64,000 nt of DNA from Calliopsis andreniformis. Taxonomy: Eukaryota > Arthropoda > Insecta > Hymenoptera > Andrenidae. Below, one piece after another: positions 24,573 to 38,800 of this stretch. Position numbers and translations under genes: made by a program. Each line of letters begins with the position of its first letter. The first letter of the stretch is position 1. The notes under the pieces were generated by a model that saw nothing but the letters and a program-made list of their open reading frames with translations, had not been told where the DNA came from and ran no database searches. The DNA lies in the NCBI RefSeq assembly GCF_051401765.1, contig NW_027480504.1, positions 1,674,001-1,738,000 of the forward strand, written 5' to 3'.

Positions 24573-27500
24573 CAATCCTCAATCTTCAATCCTCAATCCT
24601 CAATCCTCAATTCTCAATCCTCAATCCTCAGTCCTCAGACCTCAAACCTCAATCCTGAACTCTCAGCCCTCATCCTCAATCCTCAATCCTCAATCCTCAA
24701 TCCTCAATCCTCAATCCTCAACACTCAATCTGCAATCCTCGATCCTCAATCCTCAATCCTCAATACTCAATCCTCAATCCTCAGGCATCAATACTCAATC
24801 TTCAATACACAATCCTCAATCCTCAATCCTCAATCCTCAATCGTCAATCCTCAATCCTCAATCCTTAATCCTCAGGCATCAATACTCAATTCTCAATATT
24901 CAATGCTCAATCGTCAACCCTCAATCCACAATCCTCAACCTTCAATACTCAATACTCAATCTTCAATCCTTAATCCACAATCCTCAATCCTCAATCCTCA
25001 ACCCTCAATCCTCAATATTCAATCCTCAATACTCAATCCTCAATCTTCATTCCTCAATCCTCAACTCTCAATCCTCAATCCTCAATCCTCAGACCTCAAA
25101 TATCAATAATCAACCCTCAGTCCTCGTCCTCAATCCACAAGCCTCAATCCTCAATCCTCAATCATCAATCATCAATATTCAATCTTCAGTCCTCAATCCT
25201 CGATCCTCAATCCTCAATCCTCAATCCTCAATGATCAGTCCGCAATACCCAATCCTCAATCTTCAATCCTCAATCCTCAATCCTCAATCCTCAATCCTCA
25301 ATGCTCAATCCTCAATTCTCAGTCCTCAAACCTCAATCCTGAATCCACAATCCTGAATCCTCAATCTTCAGACCTCAGTCCTCAACAATCAGTCGTCAAT
25401 TCTCAATCCTCAATCGAATATCATCAATTCACACCTTTCAATACTCAATACTCAATCTGCAATCTTAAAATCTCTATCCACAAACTTCAATTCTCATCAC
25501 TCTACCCTCAACACTCAGTCCCCCATCCTCAATCTTCAATCCTCAATCCTCAATCCTCAATTCTCAATCCTCTATCCTCAGTCCTCAGACCTCAAACCTC
25601 AATCCTCAATAATCAATCTCCAATCCTAGATCCTCAATCCTCAATCCTCAATCCCCAATCTTCAATCCTCAATAATTAATCTCCAATCCCAGGTCCTCAA
25701 TCCGCAATCCTCAATCCTCAATCCTCAATCCTCATTCTTCAATCCTCAATACCCAATCATCAATCTTCAATCCTCAATCATCAGTCCTCAATTCTCAATC
25801 CTCAACCCTCAGTCCTCAGTCGTCAAACCTCAATCCCCGACCCTCAGCCCTCATCCTCAATCCTCAGTCCTCAATCCTCAATCCTCAAACTTCAATCCTC
25901 TACCGTCAGTCCTCGTCCTCAATCCTCAAACCTCAATCCTCAATCCTCAATATTCAATCATCAATACTCAATCTTCAATCCTCAATCCTCAATCCTCTAT
26001 TCTCAATCCTCAATCCTCAATATTCAACACTCAATCTTCAATACTCAATCCTCAATCCTCAATCCTCAATCCTCAATCCTCAACCCTCAAACCTCATTCC
26101 TCAAACCTCAGACCTCAAACATCTATATTCAACCCTCAGTTCTCGTCCTCAATCCACAACCCTCAACCCTCAATCCTCAGTCCTCAATCCCCAATCCTCA
26201 ATCTTCAATCGTCAATCCTCTATCCTCAATCTTCAATCCTCAATCCTCAATCCTCAATCCTCAATCCTCAATCTTCAATCCTCAATCCTCAATCCTCAAT
26301 CCTCAATTCTCAACCTTCAATCCTCAATACTCAATCCTCATCCTCAATTTTCAATTCTCAATCCTCAATGCTCAATCCTCAATCTTCAATCCTCAATAAT
26401 CAATCTCCGATCCTAGATCCTCAATCCACAATCTTCAATCCTTAATCCTCAATCTTCAATCCTCAATCCCCAGTCATCAATCTTCAATCCTCAATGCTCA
26501 ATCCTCAATCCTCAATCCTCAGTTCTCAACCCTCAATCCTCAATCCTCAAACCTCAATCCCCAACCGTCAGTCCTCGTCCTCAATCTTCAATCCTCAATC
26601 CTCAATCCTCAATCCTCATTTCTCAACCTTCAATCCTCAATACTCAATCCTCATACTCAATTCTCAATTCTCAATCCTGAATCCTCAATCCTCAATCTTC
26701 AATCCTCAATAATCAATCTCCAACCCTAGATCCTCAATCCCCAATCTTCAATCCTTAAACCTCAATCCTCAATCCTCAATCCTCAATCCTCAATCCTCAA
26801 TCCTCAATACTCAATCCTCAATTTTCAATCCTCAATCCTCAGTCCTCAATCCTCAATTCTCAACCTTCAATCCTCAATACTCAATCCTCATACTCAATTC
26901 TCAATTCTCAATCCTCAATCCTCAATCCTCAATCTTCAATCCTCAATAATCAATCTCCAACCCTAGATCCTCAATCCCCAATTTTCAATCCTTAAATCTC
27001 AATCTTCAATCCTCAATCCTCAATCCTCAATTCTCAATCCTCAATCCTCAGTCCTCAGACCTCAAAACTCAATCCTCAATAATCAATCTCCAATCCTATA
27101 TGATCAATCCTCAATCCTCAATACCCAATCTTCAATCCTCAATAATCAATCTCCAATCCTAGGTCCTCAATCCGCAATCCTCAATCCTCGATCCTCAATC
27201 CTCATTCTTCAATCCTCAATACCCAATCCTCAATCTTCAATCCTCAATCCTCAATCCTCAATTCTCAATCCTAAATCCTCAGTCCTCAGACCTCAAACCT
27301 CAATCCTCAATAATCAATCTCCAATCCTCAATCCTCAGTCCTCAAACATCAATCCTGAATCCTCAATCTTCAATCCTCAATCCTCAATCCTCGATCCTCA
27401 ATTCTCAACCTTCAATCCTCAATACTCAATACTCATACTCAATTCTCAATTCTCAATCCTCAATCCTCAATACTCAATCTTCAACCCTCAATAATCAATC

Positions 27501-28601
27501 TCCAACCCTAGATCCTCAATCCCCAATCTTCAATCCTTAAAACTCAATCTTCAATCCTCAATCCTCAATCCTCAATTCTCAATCCTCAATCCTCAGTCCT
27601 CAGACCTCAAAACTCAATCCTCAATAATCAATCTCCAATCCTATATGCTCAATCCTCAATCCTCAATACCCAATCTTCAATCCTCAATAATCAATCTCCA
27701 ATCCTAGGTCCTCAATCCGCAATCCTCAATCCTCGATCCTCAATCCTCATTCTTCAATCCTCAATACCCAATCCTCAATCTTCAATCCTCAATACTCAAT
27801 CCTCAATTCTCAATCCTAAATCCTCAGTCCTCAGACCTCAAACCTCAATCCTCAATAATCAATCTCCAATCCTCAATCCTCAGTCCTCAAACATCAATCC
27901 TGAATCCTCAATCCTGAATCCTCAATCTTCAGCCCTCAGTCCTCAACAATCAGTTGTCAATCCTCAATCCTCAATGGAATATCGTCAATTCACAGATTTC
28001 AATACTCAATACTCAATCTGCAGTCTTCCAGTCTCTATCCTCAAACATCAATTCTCATCACTCAACCCTCAACACTCAGTCCCCAATCCTCAATCTTCAA
28101 TCCTCAATCCTCAATCCTCAATTCTCAATCCTCAATCCTCAGTCCTCAGACCTCAAACCTCAATCCTGAGCTCTCAGCCCTCATCCTCAATCCTCAATCC
28201 TCAATCCTCAATCCTCAATCCTCAGTCTTCAATCCTCAATCCTCAATCCTCAATCCTCAATTCTCAATCTTCAATCCTCAATAATCAATCTCCAATCATA
28301 GATCCCCAATCCTCAATCTTCAATCCTTAATCCACAATCCTCAATCCTCAATCCTCAATCCTCAATCCTCAATCCTCAATCCTCAATCCTCAATATTCAA
28401 TCCTCAATGCTCGATCCTCAATCCTGAATGCTCAACCATCAATCCTCAATCTTCAATACTCAATCCTCAATCCTCAATCCTGAATCCTCATTCCTCAAAC
28501 CTCAATCCTCATTCCTCAAACCTCAATCCTCAACCCTCAGTCCTCAAACATCAATCCTCAACCATCGGTCCTCATCCTCAATTCTCAATCCTCAATCCTC
28601 A

Positions 28602-29352
28602 TTCCTCAATCCTCAGGCATCAATACTCAATCTTCAATACACAATCCTCAATCCTCAATCCTCAATCCTCAATCCTCAACCCTCAATCCTCATTCCTCAA
28701 ACCTCAATCCTCATCCCTCAGTCCTCATACTCAATTCTCAATTCTCAATCCTCAATCCTCAATCCTCAATCTTCAATCCTCAATAATCAATCTCCAATCC
28801 TAGATCCTCAATATTCAACCATCAATACTCAATCTTCAATCCTCAATCTTCAATCCTCAATACACAATCTTCAATCCTCAATCCTCAATCCTCAATCCTC
28901 AATCCTTAATCCTCAGGCATCAATACTCAATCCTCAATATTCAATGCTCAATCGTCAACCCTCAATCCACAATCCTCAACCTTCAATACTCAATACTCAA
29001 TCTTCAATCCTTAATCCACAATCCTCAATCCTCAATCCTCAACCCTCAATCCTCAATATTCAATCCTCAATACTCAATCCTCAATCTTCATTCCTCAATC
29101 CTCAACTCTCAATCCTCAATCCTCAATCCTCAGACCTCAAATATCAATACTCAACCCTCAGTCCTCGACCTCAATCCACAAGCCTCAATCCTCAATCCTC
29201 AATCATCAATCATCAATATTCAATCTTCAGTCCTCAATCCTCGATCCTCAATCCTCAATCCTCAATCCTCAATGATCAGTCCGCAATACCCAATCCTCAA
29301 TCTTCAATCTTCAATCCTCAATCCTCAATCCTCAATCCTCAATGCTCAATCC
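28602..29352. repeat. M segment followed by a P core
   Basis: This 0.75-kb segment contains CAGGCATCAATACTC and the CAATGCTCAATCG or CAATCCTCAATCG marker. It matches 55,385-56,135 at offset 26,783, and related copies lie near 20,411, 24,876 and 38,192. At 20.4, 24.9 and 55.7 kb it is followed by a Q core, but here (29452) and at 38727 by a P3 core. The right end near 29,352 is therefore a junction that brought M next to P. Confidence 0.85.
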
Positions 29353-29451
29353 TCAATCCTCAGTCCTCAAACATCAATCCTGAATCCTCAATCCTGAATC
29401 CTCAATCTTCAGCACTCAGTCCTCAACAATCAGTTGTCAATCCTCAATCCT

Positions 29452-29563
29452 CAATGGAATATCGTCAATTCACAGATTTCAATACTCAAAACTCAATCTG
29501 CAGTCTTCAAGTCTCTATCCTCAAACATCAATTCTCATCACTCAACCCTCAACACTCAGTCCC
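29452..29563. repeat. P core, haplotype P3 (six copies)
   Basis: The core reads CAAAACT instead of CAATACT as its sixth unit and CAGTCCCTAATCC at its end. Copies start at 29452, 33492, 38727, 43604, 49550 and 63687. P3 is the only haplotype found right of 38 kb, so it is the form spread by the most recent duplications. Confidence 0.9.
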
Positions 29564-32500
29564 TAATCCTCAATCTTCAATCCTCAATCCTCAATCCTCA
29601 ATTCTCAATCCTCAATCCTCAGTCCTCAGACCTCAAACCTCAATCCTGAACTCTCAGCCCTCATCCTCAATCCTCAATCCTCAATCCTCAATCCTCAATC
29701 CTCAGTCTTCAATCCTCAATCCTCAATCCTCAATCCTCAATTCTCAATCTTGAATCCTCTATAATCAATCTCCAATCATAGATCCCCAATCCCCAATCTT
29801 CAATCCTTAATCCACAATCCTCAATCCTCAATCCTCAATCCTCAATCCTCGTTCCTCAAACCTCAATCCTCAACCCTCAGTCCTCATCCTCAATTCTCAA
29901 TTCTCAATCCTCAATCCTCAATCCTCAATCCTCAATCCTCAATCCTCAATCCTCAATCTTCAATCTTCAATCCCCAGTCCTCAATCTTCAATCTTCAATG
30001 CTCAATCCTCAATCCTCAATCCTCAGCCCTCAATCCTCAATCCTCTATCCTCAAACCTCAATCCTCAACCGTCAGTCCTCATCCTCCATTCTCAATCGTC
30101 AATCCTCAATCCTGAATATTCAATCCTCAATATTCAATCTTCAATCCTCAATCCTCAATCCTCAATACTCAATCCTCAGTCCTCAGTGATCAATACTCAA
30201 TCCACAATAATCAATAATCAAATCTCAATCATCAATCTTCGATCCTCAATACTCAATTTCAATCCTCAATTCTCAATCCTCAATCCTCAGTCCTCAGTGG
30301 TCAAACCTTAATCCCCGACCCTCACCCCTCATCCTCAATCCTCAATCCTCAATACTCAGTCCTCAATCCTCAATCCTCAATCTTCAATCCTCAATACTCA
30401 GTCTTGAATCCTCAGTCCTGAGTGCTTAAACCTCAACTCTGAGTCCTCAGTACTCAAACTTCAATCCTCAATCCTCAATCCTCTGTCCTCAATCCACAAT
30501 CCTCAATCCTCAAACCTCAATCCTCAACCGTCAGTCCTCATCCTCCATCCTCAATCCTCAATCCTCAATCCTCAACCTTCAATCCCCAATACTCAATCTT
30601 CAATCCTCAATCCTCAATCCTCAATCCTCAATCCTCAATCCTCAGGCATCAACACTCAATCTTCAATACTCAGTCCTCAATCCTCAATCCTCAATCCTCA
30701 ATCCTCAATCCTCAATCCTCAATCCTCAATCCTCAATCCTCAACCCTCAGTCCTCAAACCTCAATGCTCAATCGTCAATCCTCAATCCTGAATATTCAAT
30801 CCTCAATATTCAATCTTCAATCCTGAATCCTAAATCCTCAATCCTCAATCCTCAGTCCTCAGTGATCAATACTCAATCTTCAATATTGAATCCTCAATCC
30901 TCAATCCTCAATCCTCAATCCTCAATCCTCAATCCTCATTTCTCAAACCTCAATCCTCAACCCTCAGTCCTCATCCTCTATTCTCAATTCTCAATCCTCA
31001 ATACTCAATTCTCAATCTTCAGTCCTCAATAATCAATCTCCAAACCTAGATCCTCAATCCCCAATCTTCAATCCTTAATCCTCAATCTTTAATCCTTAAT
31101 TCTGAATCGTCAATCTTCAATCCTCAATACTCAGTCTTCAATCCTCAATCTTCAATCCTCAATCCTCAATCCTCAATCCTCAATCCTCAATCCTCAATCC
31201 TCAATATTCTATCATCAATACTCAATCCTCAACCCTCAATCTTCAATCCTCAATACTCAATCCTCAATCCTCAATTCTCAATACTCAATCCTCAATCCTC
31301 AATCCTCAACCTTCAATCCTCAATAATCAATCTCCAATCCTAGATCCTCAATCCCCAATCTTCAATCCTTAATCCTCAATCCTCAATCCTCAGTCCTCAA
31401 TCCTCAATATTCAATCCTCAATCCTCGATCCTCAATCCTCAATCCTCAATCACCAATCCTCAATCCCCAATCCTCAATCCTCAATCCTCAATCCTCAGTC
31501 ATAAATCCTCAATCTTCAGTACTCAATCGTCATTCCTCAGTCCTCGATCCTCAATCCTCAATTCTCGTACCTCAAACCTCAATCCTCAACCCTCAGGCCT
31601 CATCCTCAATTCTCAATTCTCAATTCTCAATCCTCAATCCTCAATCCCCAATCTTCAATCCCCAATAATCAATCACCAATCCTAGATCCTCAATCCTCAA
31701 TCCTCAATCCCCAGTCTTCAATCCTCAATAATTAATCTCCAATCCCAGGTCCTCAATCCACAATCCTCAATCCTCAATCCTCAATCCTCATTCTTCAATC
31801 CTCAATACCCAATCATCAATCTTCAATCCTCAATCATCAGTCCTCAATTCTCAATCCTCAACCCTCAGTCCTCAGTCGTCAAACCTCAATCCCCGACCCT
31901 CAGCCCTCATCCTCAATCCTCAGTCCTCAATCCTCAATCCTCAAACCTCAATCCTCTACCGTCAGTCCTCGTCCTCAATCCTCAAACCTCAATCCTCAAT
32001 CCTCAATATTCAATCATCAATACTCAATCCTCAATCCTCAATCCTCAACCTTCAATCCTCAATAATCAATCTCCAATCCTAGATCCTCAATCCCCAATCT
32101 TCAATCCTTAATCCTCAATCCGAAATCCTCAGTCCTCAATCCTCAATATTCAATCCTCAATCCTCGATCCTCAATCCTCAATCCTCAATCACCAATCCTC
32201 AATCCCCAATCCTCAATCCTCAATCCTCAATCCTCAGTCATAAATCCTCAATCTTCAGTACTCAATCGTCAATCCTCAGTCCTCGATCCTCAATCCTCAA
32301 TTCTCGTACCTCAAACCTCAATCCTCAACCCTCAGGCCTCATCCTCAGTTCTCAATTCTCAATTCTCAATCCTCAATCCTCAATCCCCAATCTTCAATCC
32401 CCAATAATCAATCTCCAATCCTAGATCCTCAATCCTCAATCCTCAATCCCCAATCTTCAATCCTCAATAATTAATCTCCAATCCCAGGTCCTCAATCCGC

Positions 32501-32759
32501 AATCCTCAATCCTCAATCCTCAATCCTCATTCTTCAATCCTCAATACCCAATCATCAATCTTCAATCCTCAATCATCAGTCCTCAATTCTCAATCCTCAA
32601 CCCTCAGTCCTCAGTCGTCAAACCTCAATCCCCGACCCTCAGCCCTCATCCTCAATCCTCAGTCCTCAATCCTCAATCCTCAAACCTCAATCCTCTACCG
32701 TCAGTCCTCGTCCTCAATCCTCAAACCTCAATCCTCAATCCTCAATATTCAATCATCAA

Positions 32760-35700
32760 TCCTCAATCCTCAATCCCCAATCCTCAATCTTCAATCGTCA
32801 ATCCTCAATCCTCAATCCTCAATCCTCAATCCTCAATCCTCAATCCTCAATCCTCAATCCTCAATCCTCACTCCTCAATCTTCAATCCTCAATCCTCACT
32901 CCTCAATCTTCAATCCTCAATCCTCAATCCTCAATCCTCAATCCTCAATTTTCAATCTTCAATCCCCAGTCCTCAATCTTCAATCCTCAATCCTCAATCT
33001 TCAATCCTCAATAATCAATCTCCAACCCTAGATCCTCAATCCCCAATCTTCAATCCTTAAACCTCAATCTTCAATCCTCAATCCCCAATCCTCAATTCTC
33101 AATCCTCAATCCTCAGTCCTCAGACCTCAAAACTCAATCCTCAATAATCAATCTCCAATCCTATATGCTCAATCCTCAATCCTCAATACCCAATATTCAA
33201 TCCTCAATAATCAATCTCCAATCCTAGGTCCTCAATCCGCAATCCTCAATCCTCGATCCTCAATCCTCATTCTTCAATCCTCAATACCCAATCCTCAGTC
33301 TTCAATCCTCAATCCTCAATCCTCAATTCTCAATCCTAAATCCTCAGTCCTCAGACCTCAAACCTCAATCCTCAATAGTCAATCTCCAACCCTCAATCCT
33401 CAGTCCTCAAACATCAATCCTGAATCCTCAATCCTGAATCCTCAATCTTCAGCCCTCAGTCCTCAACAATCAGTTGTCAATCCTCAATCCTCAATGGAAT
33501 ATCGTCAATTCACAGATTTCAATACTCAAAACTCAATCTGCAGTCTTCAAGTCTCTATCCTCAAACATCAATTCTCATCACTCAACCCTCAACACTCAGT
33601 CCCTAATCCTCAATCTTCAATCCTCAATCCTCAATCCTCAATTCTCAATCCTCAATCCTCAGTCCTCAGACCTCAAACCTCAATCCTGAACTCTCAGCCC
33701 TCATCCTCAATCCTCAATCCTCAATCCTCAATCCTCAATCCTCAGTCTTCAATCCTCAATCCTCAATCCTCAATCCTCAATTCTCAATCTTCAATCCTCA
33801 ATAATCAATCTCCAATCATAGATCCCCAATCCCCAATCTTCAATCCTTAATCCACAATCCTCAATCCTCAATCCTCAATCCTCAATCCTCGTTCCTCAAA
33901 CCTCAATCCTCAACCCTCAGTCCTCATCCTCAATTCTCAATTCTCAATCCTCAATCCTCAATCCTCAATCTTCAATCCTCAATAATCAATCTCCAATCCT
34001 AGATCCTCAATATTCAACCATCAATACTCAATCTTCCATCCTCAATCTTCAATCCTCAATACTCAATCTTCAATCCTCAATCTTCAATCCTCAATAATCA
34101 ATCTCCGATCCTAGATCCTCAATCCACAATCTTCAATCCTTAATCCTCAATCTTCAATCCTCAATCCCCAGTCATCAATCTTCAATCCTCAATGCTCAAT
34201 CCTCAATCCTCAATCCTCAGTTCTCAACCCTCAATCCTCAATCCTCAAACCTCAATCCCCAACCGTCAGTCCTCGTCCTCAATCCTCAAACCTCAATCCT
34301 CAATCCTCAATATTCAATCATCAATACTCAATCTTCAATCCTCAATCCTCTATCCTCAATCCTCAATCCTCGATCCTCAATATTCAACACACAACCCTCA
34401 GCCATCAATCCTCAATACTCAACCATCGATCCTCAATCCTCAATACTCAATAGAATATCCTGAATTCTCATGGTTCAATACTCAATCCACAATATTCAAT
34501 AATCAAATCTCAATCCTCAATCTTCAATCCTCAATCCTCAATCCTCAGACCTCAAACATCAATATTCAACCCTCAGTTATCGTCCTCAATCCACAACCAT
34601 CAATCCTCAATCCTCAATCTTCAATCATCAATATTCAATCTTCAATCCTCAATCCTCAATCCTCAATCCTCAATCCTCACTCCTCAATCGTCAATCCTCA
34701 ATCCTCAATCCTCAATCCTCAACCCTCAATCTTCAATCTTCAATCCCCAGTCCTCAATCTTCAATCTTCAATGCTCAATCCTCAATCCTCAATCCTCAGT
34801 CCTCAATCCTCAATCCTCTATCCTCAAACCTCAATCCTCAACCGTCAGTCCTCATCCTCCATCCTCAATCCTCAATCCTCAATCCTCAATCTTCAATCCC
34901 CAATACTCAATCTTCAATCCTCAATCCTCAATCCTCAATCCTCAATCCTCAATCCTCAGGCATCAACACTCAATCTTCAATACTCAATCCTCAGTCCTCA
35001 ATCCTCAATCCTCAATCCTCAATCCTCAATCCTCAATCCTCAATCCTCAACCCTCAGTCCTCATCCTCCATCCTCAATCCTCAATCCTCAATCCTCAATC
35101 TTCAACCCCAATACTCAATCTTCAATCCTCAATCCTCAACCCTCAATCCTCAATACTCAGGCATCAACACTCAATCTTCAATGTTCAATCCTCAATCCTC
35201 AATCCTCAATCCTCAATCCTCAATCCTCAATCCTCAACCCTCAGTCCTCAAACCTCAATGCTCAATCGTCAATCCTCAATCCTGAATATTCAATCCTCAA
35301 TATTCAATCTTCAATCCTCAATCCTCAATCCTCAATCCTCAATCCTCAGTCCTCAGTGATCAATACTCAATCTTCAATATTGAATCCTCAATCCTCAATC
35401 CTCAATCCTCAATCCTCAATCCTCAATCCTCAATCCTCATTTCTCAAACCTCAATCCTCAACCCTCAGTCCTCATCCTCTATTCTCAATTCTCAATCCTC
35501 AATCCTCAATTCTCAATCTTCAATCCTCAATAATCAATCTCCAAACCTAGATCCTCAATCCCAAATCTTCAATCCTTAATCATCAATCTTTAATCCCTAA
35601 TTCAGAATCGTCAATCTTCAATCCTCAATACTCAGTCTTCAATCCTCAATCTTCAATCCTCAATCCTCAATCCTCAAAGCTCAATCCTCAATCCTCAATC

Positions 35701-35875
35701 CTCAATATTCAATCATCAATACTCAATCTTCAACCCTCAATCTTCAATCCTCAATACTCAATCTTCAATCCTCAATCCTCAATCCTCAATCCTCAATCCT
35801 CAATCCTCAATGGTCAGTCCGCAATACCCAATCCTCAATCTTCAATCCTCAATCCTCAATCCTCAATCCTCAATC
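32760..35875. repeat. 3.1-kb duplicate of 42872-45987
   Basis: The offset is 10,112 bp at all landmarks: CAATCCCC at 32771/42883, P3 core 33492/43604, W core 34448/44560. It contains the longest forward open frame (34192-35550, 452 codons), present also at 44304 and 50250 with the same translation. A noted difference is CCCTAATTCAG near 35,596 against CCTTAATTCAG in the partner. The match ends where this copy goes on to CATTTCT-CAACCTT and the partner to CAATGCT-CAATCCT. Confidence 0.92.
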
Positions 35876-38800
35876 CTCATTTCTCAACCTTCAATCCTCA
35901 ATACTCAATCCTCATACTCAATTCTCAATTCTCAATCCTGAATCCTCAATCCTCAATCTTCAATCCTCAATAATCAATCTCCAACCCTAGATCCTCAATC
36001 CCCAATCTTCAATCCTTAAACCTCAATCCTCAATCCTCAATCCTCAATCCTCAATCCTCAATCCTCAATACTCAATCCTCAATCTTCAATCCTCAATCCT
36101 CAGTCCTCAATCCTCAATTCTCAACCTTCAATCCTCAATACTCAATCCTCATACTCAATTCTCAATTCTCAATCCTCAATCCTCAATCCTCAATCTTCAA
36201 TCCTCAATAATCAATCTCCAACCCTAGATCCTCAATCCCCAATTTTCAATCCTTAAATCTCAATCTTCAATCCTCAATCCTCAATCCTCAATTCTCAATC
36301 CTCAATCCTCAGTCCTCAGACCTCAAAACTCAATCCTCAATAATCAATCTCCAATCCTATATGATCAATCCTCAATCCTCAATACCCAATCTTCAATCCT
36401 CAATAATCAATCTCCAATCCTAGGTCCTCAATCCGCAATCCTCAATCCTCGATCCTCAATCCTCATTCTTCAATCCTCAATACCCAATCCTCAATCTTCA
36501 ATCCTCAATCCTCAATCCTCAATTCTCAATCCTAAATCCTCAGTCCTCAGACCTCAAACCTCAATCCTCAATAATCAATCTCCAATCCTCAATCCTCAGT
36601 CCTCAAACATCAATCCTGAATCCTCAATCTTCAATCCTCAATCCTCAATCCTCGATCCTCAATTCTCAACCTTCAATCCTCAATACTCAATACTCATACT
36701 CAATTCTCAATTCTCAATCCTCAATCCTCAATCCTCAATCTTCAACCCTCAATAATCAATCTCCAACCCTAGATCCTCAATCCCCAATCTTCAATCCTTA
36801 AAACTCAATCTTCAATCCTCAATCCTCAATCCTCAATTCTCAATCCTCAATCCTCAGTCCTCAGACCTCAAAACTCAATCCTCAATAATCAATCTCCAAT
36901 CCTATATGCTCAATCCTCAATCCTCAATACCCAATCTTCAATCCTCAATAATCAATCTCCAATCCTAGGTCCTCAATCCGCAATCCTCAATCCTCGATCC
37001 TCAATCCTCATTCTTCAATCCTCAATACCCAATCCTCAATCTTCAATCCTCAATACTCAATCCTCAATTCTCAATCCTAAATCCTCAGTCCTCAGACCTC
37101 AAACCTCAATCCTCAATAATCAATCTCCAATCCTCAATCCTCAGTCCTCAAACATCAATCCTGAATCCTCAATCCTGAATCCTCAATCTTCAGCCCTCAG
37201 TCCTCAACAATCAGTTGTCAATCCTCAATCCTCAATGGAATATCGTCAATTCACAGATTTCAATACTCAATACTCAATCTGCAGTCTTCCAGTCTCTATC
37301 CTCAAACATCAATTCTCATCACTCAACCCTCAACACTCAGTCCCCAATCCTCAATCTTCAATCCTCAATCCTCAATCCTCAATTCTCAATCCTCAATCCT
37401 CAGTCCTCAGTCCTCAGACCTCAAACCTCAATCCTGAACTCTCAGCCCTCATCCTCAATCCTCAATCCTCAATCCTCAATCCTCAATCCTCAATCCTCAG
37501 TCTTCAATCCTCAATCCTCAATCCTCAATCCTCAATTCTCAATCTTCAATCCTCAATAATCAATCTCCAATCATAGATCCCCAATCCTCAATCTTCAATC
37601 CTTAATCCACAATCCTCAATCCTCAATCCTCAATCCTCAATCCTCAATCCTCAATCCTCAATCCTCAATATTCAATCCTCAATGCTCGATCCTCAATCCT
37701 GAATGCTCAACCATCAATCCTCAATCTTCAATACTCAATCCTCAATCCTCAATCCTGAATCCTCATTCCTCAATCCTCAATCCTCATTCCTCAAACCTCA
37801 ATCCTCAACCCTCAGTCCTCAAACATCAATCCTCAACCATCGGTCCTCATCCTCAATTCTCAATCCTCAATCCTCATTCCTCAATCCTCAGGCATCAATA
37901 CTCAATCTTCAATACACAATCCTCAATCCTCAATCCTCAATCCTCAATCCTCAACCCTCAATCCTCATTCCTCAAACCTCAATCCTCAACCCTCAGTCCT
38001 CATACTCAATTCTCAATTCTCAATCCTCAATCCTCAATCCTCAATCTTCAATCCTCAATAATCAATCTCCAATCCTAGATCCTCAATATTCAACCATCAA
38101 TACTCAATCTTCAATCCTCAATCTTCAATCCTCAATACACAATCTTCAATCCTCAATCCTCAATCCTCAATCCTCAATCCTTAATCCTCAGGCATCAATA
38201 CTCAATCCTCAATATTCAATGCTCAATCGTCAACCCTCAATCCACAATCCTCAACCTTCAATACTCAATACTCAATCTTCAATCCTTAATCCACAATCCT
38301 CAATCCTCAATCCTCAACCCTCAATCCTCAATATTCAATCCTCAATACTCAATCCTCAATCTTCATTCCTCAATCCTCAACTCTCAATCCTCAATCCTCA
38401 ATCCTCAGACCTCAAATATCAATACTCAACCCTCAGTCCTCGACCTCAATCCACAAGCCTCAATCCTCAATCCTCAATCATCAATCATCAATATTCAATC
38501 TTCAGTCCTCAATCCTCGATCCTCAATCCTCAATCCTCAATCCTCAATGATCAGTCCGCAATACCCAATCCTCAATCTTCAATCTTCAATCCTCAATCCT
38601 CAATCCTCAATCCTCAATGCTCAATCCTCAATCCTCAGTCCTCAAACATCAATCCTGAATCCTCAATCCTGAATCCTCAATCTTCAGCACTCAGTCCTCA
38701 ACAATCAGTTGTCAATCCTCAATCCTCAATGGAATATCGTCAATTCACAGATTTCAATACTCAAAACTCAATCTGCAGTCTTCAAGTCTCTATCCTCAAA

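Larger units (their letters stand above)
20225..28200. repeat. Tandem duplication, period 4,465 bp (copy 1) and 3,511 bp (copy 2)
   Basis: Copy 1 is about 20,225-24,689 and copy 2 about 24,690-28,200. Left-part landmarks are 4,465 bp apart (frame start 20438/24903, Q core 20946/25411). Right-part landmarks are 3,511 bp apart (22983/26494, P core 24461/27972). The difference, 954 bp, is exactly the extra tandem unit inside copy 1 at 21,390-23,303. Order within a copy: CAATCTGCAATCC marker, M segment, Q core, N blocks, 0.95-kb segment, P core. Confidence 0.92.
26585..32680. repeat. 6.1-kb duplicate of 35846-41955
   Basis: The offset is 9,261 bp at the left end and 9,275 bp (exactly 1,325 heptamers) from about 28.3 kb on. 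The 14-bp change is two extra units near 37,400-37,470 in the right copy. The segment holds P cores of types P2 and P3 and two V blocks. The 441-codon frame at 28428-29753 recurs at 37703-39028 with only a few changes. That frame is repeat-derived and has no start context or domain. Confidence 0.93.

Noticed and set aside
28428..29753. 441-codon forward open frame, repeated at 37703-39028, with a 71-codon frame nested in another phase
   Set aside because: Overlapping frames with related translations are expected from a 7-bp unit. It runs through the M segment and a P core with no change in composition, so it is not supported as a gene.
34192..35550. 452-codon forward open frame, repeated at 44304-45662 and 50250-51608
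   Set aside because: It translates to degenerate SSILNPQ repeats that the other two frames also give. There is no domain, signal peptide, ribosome binding site or distinct codon use, and the frame ends at N-block stops. The copies are alike because the DNA is duplicated, not because of protein constraint.
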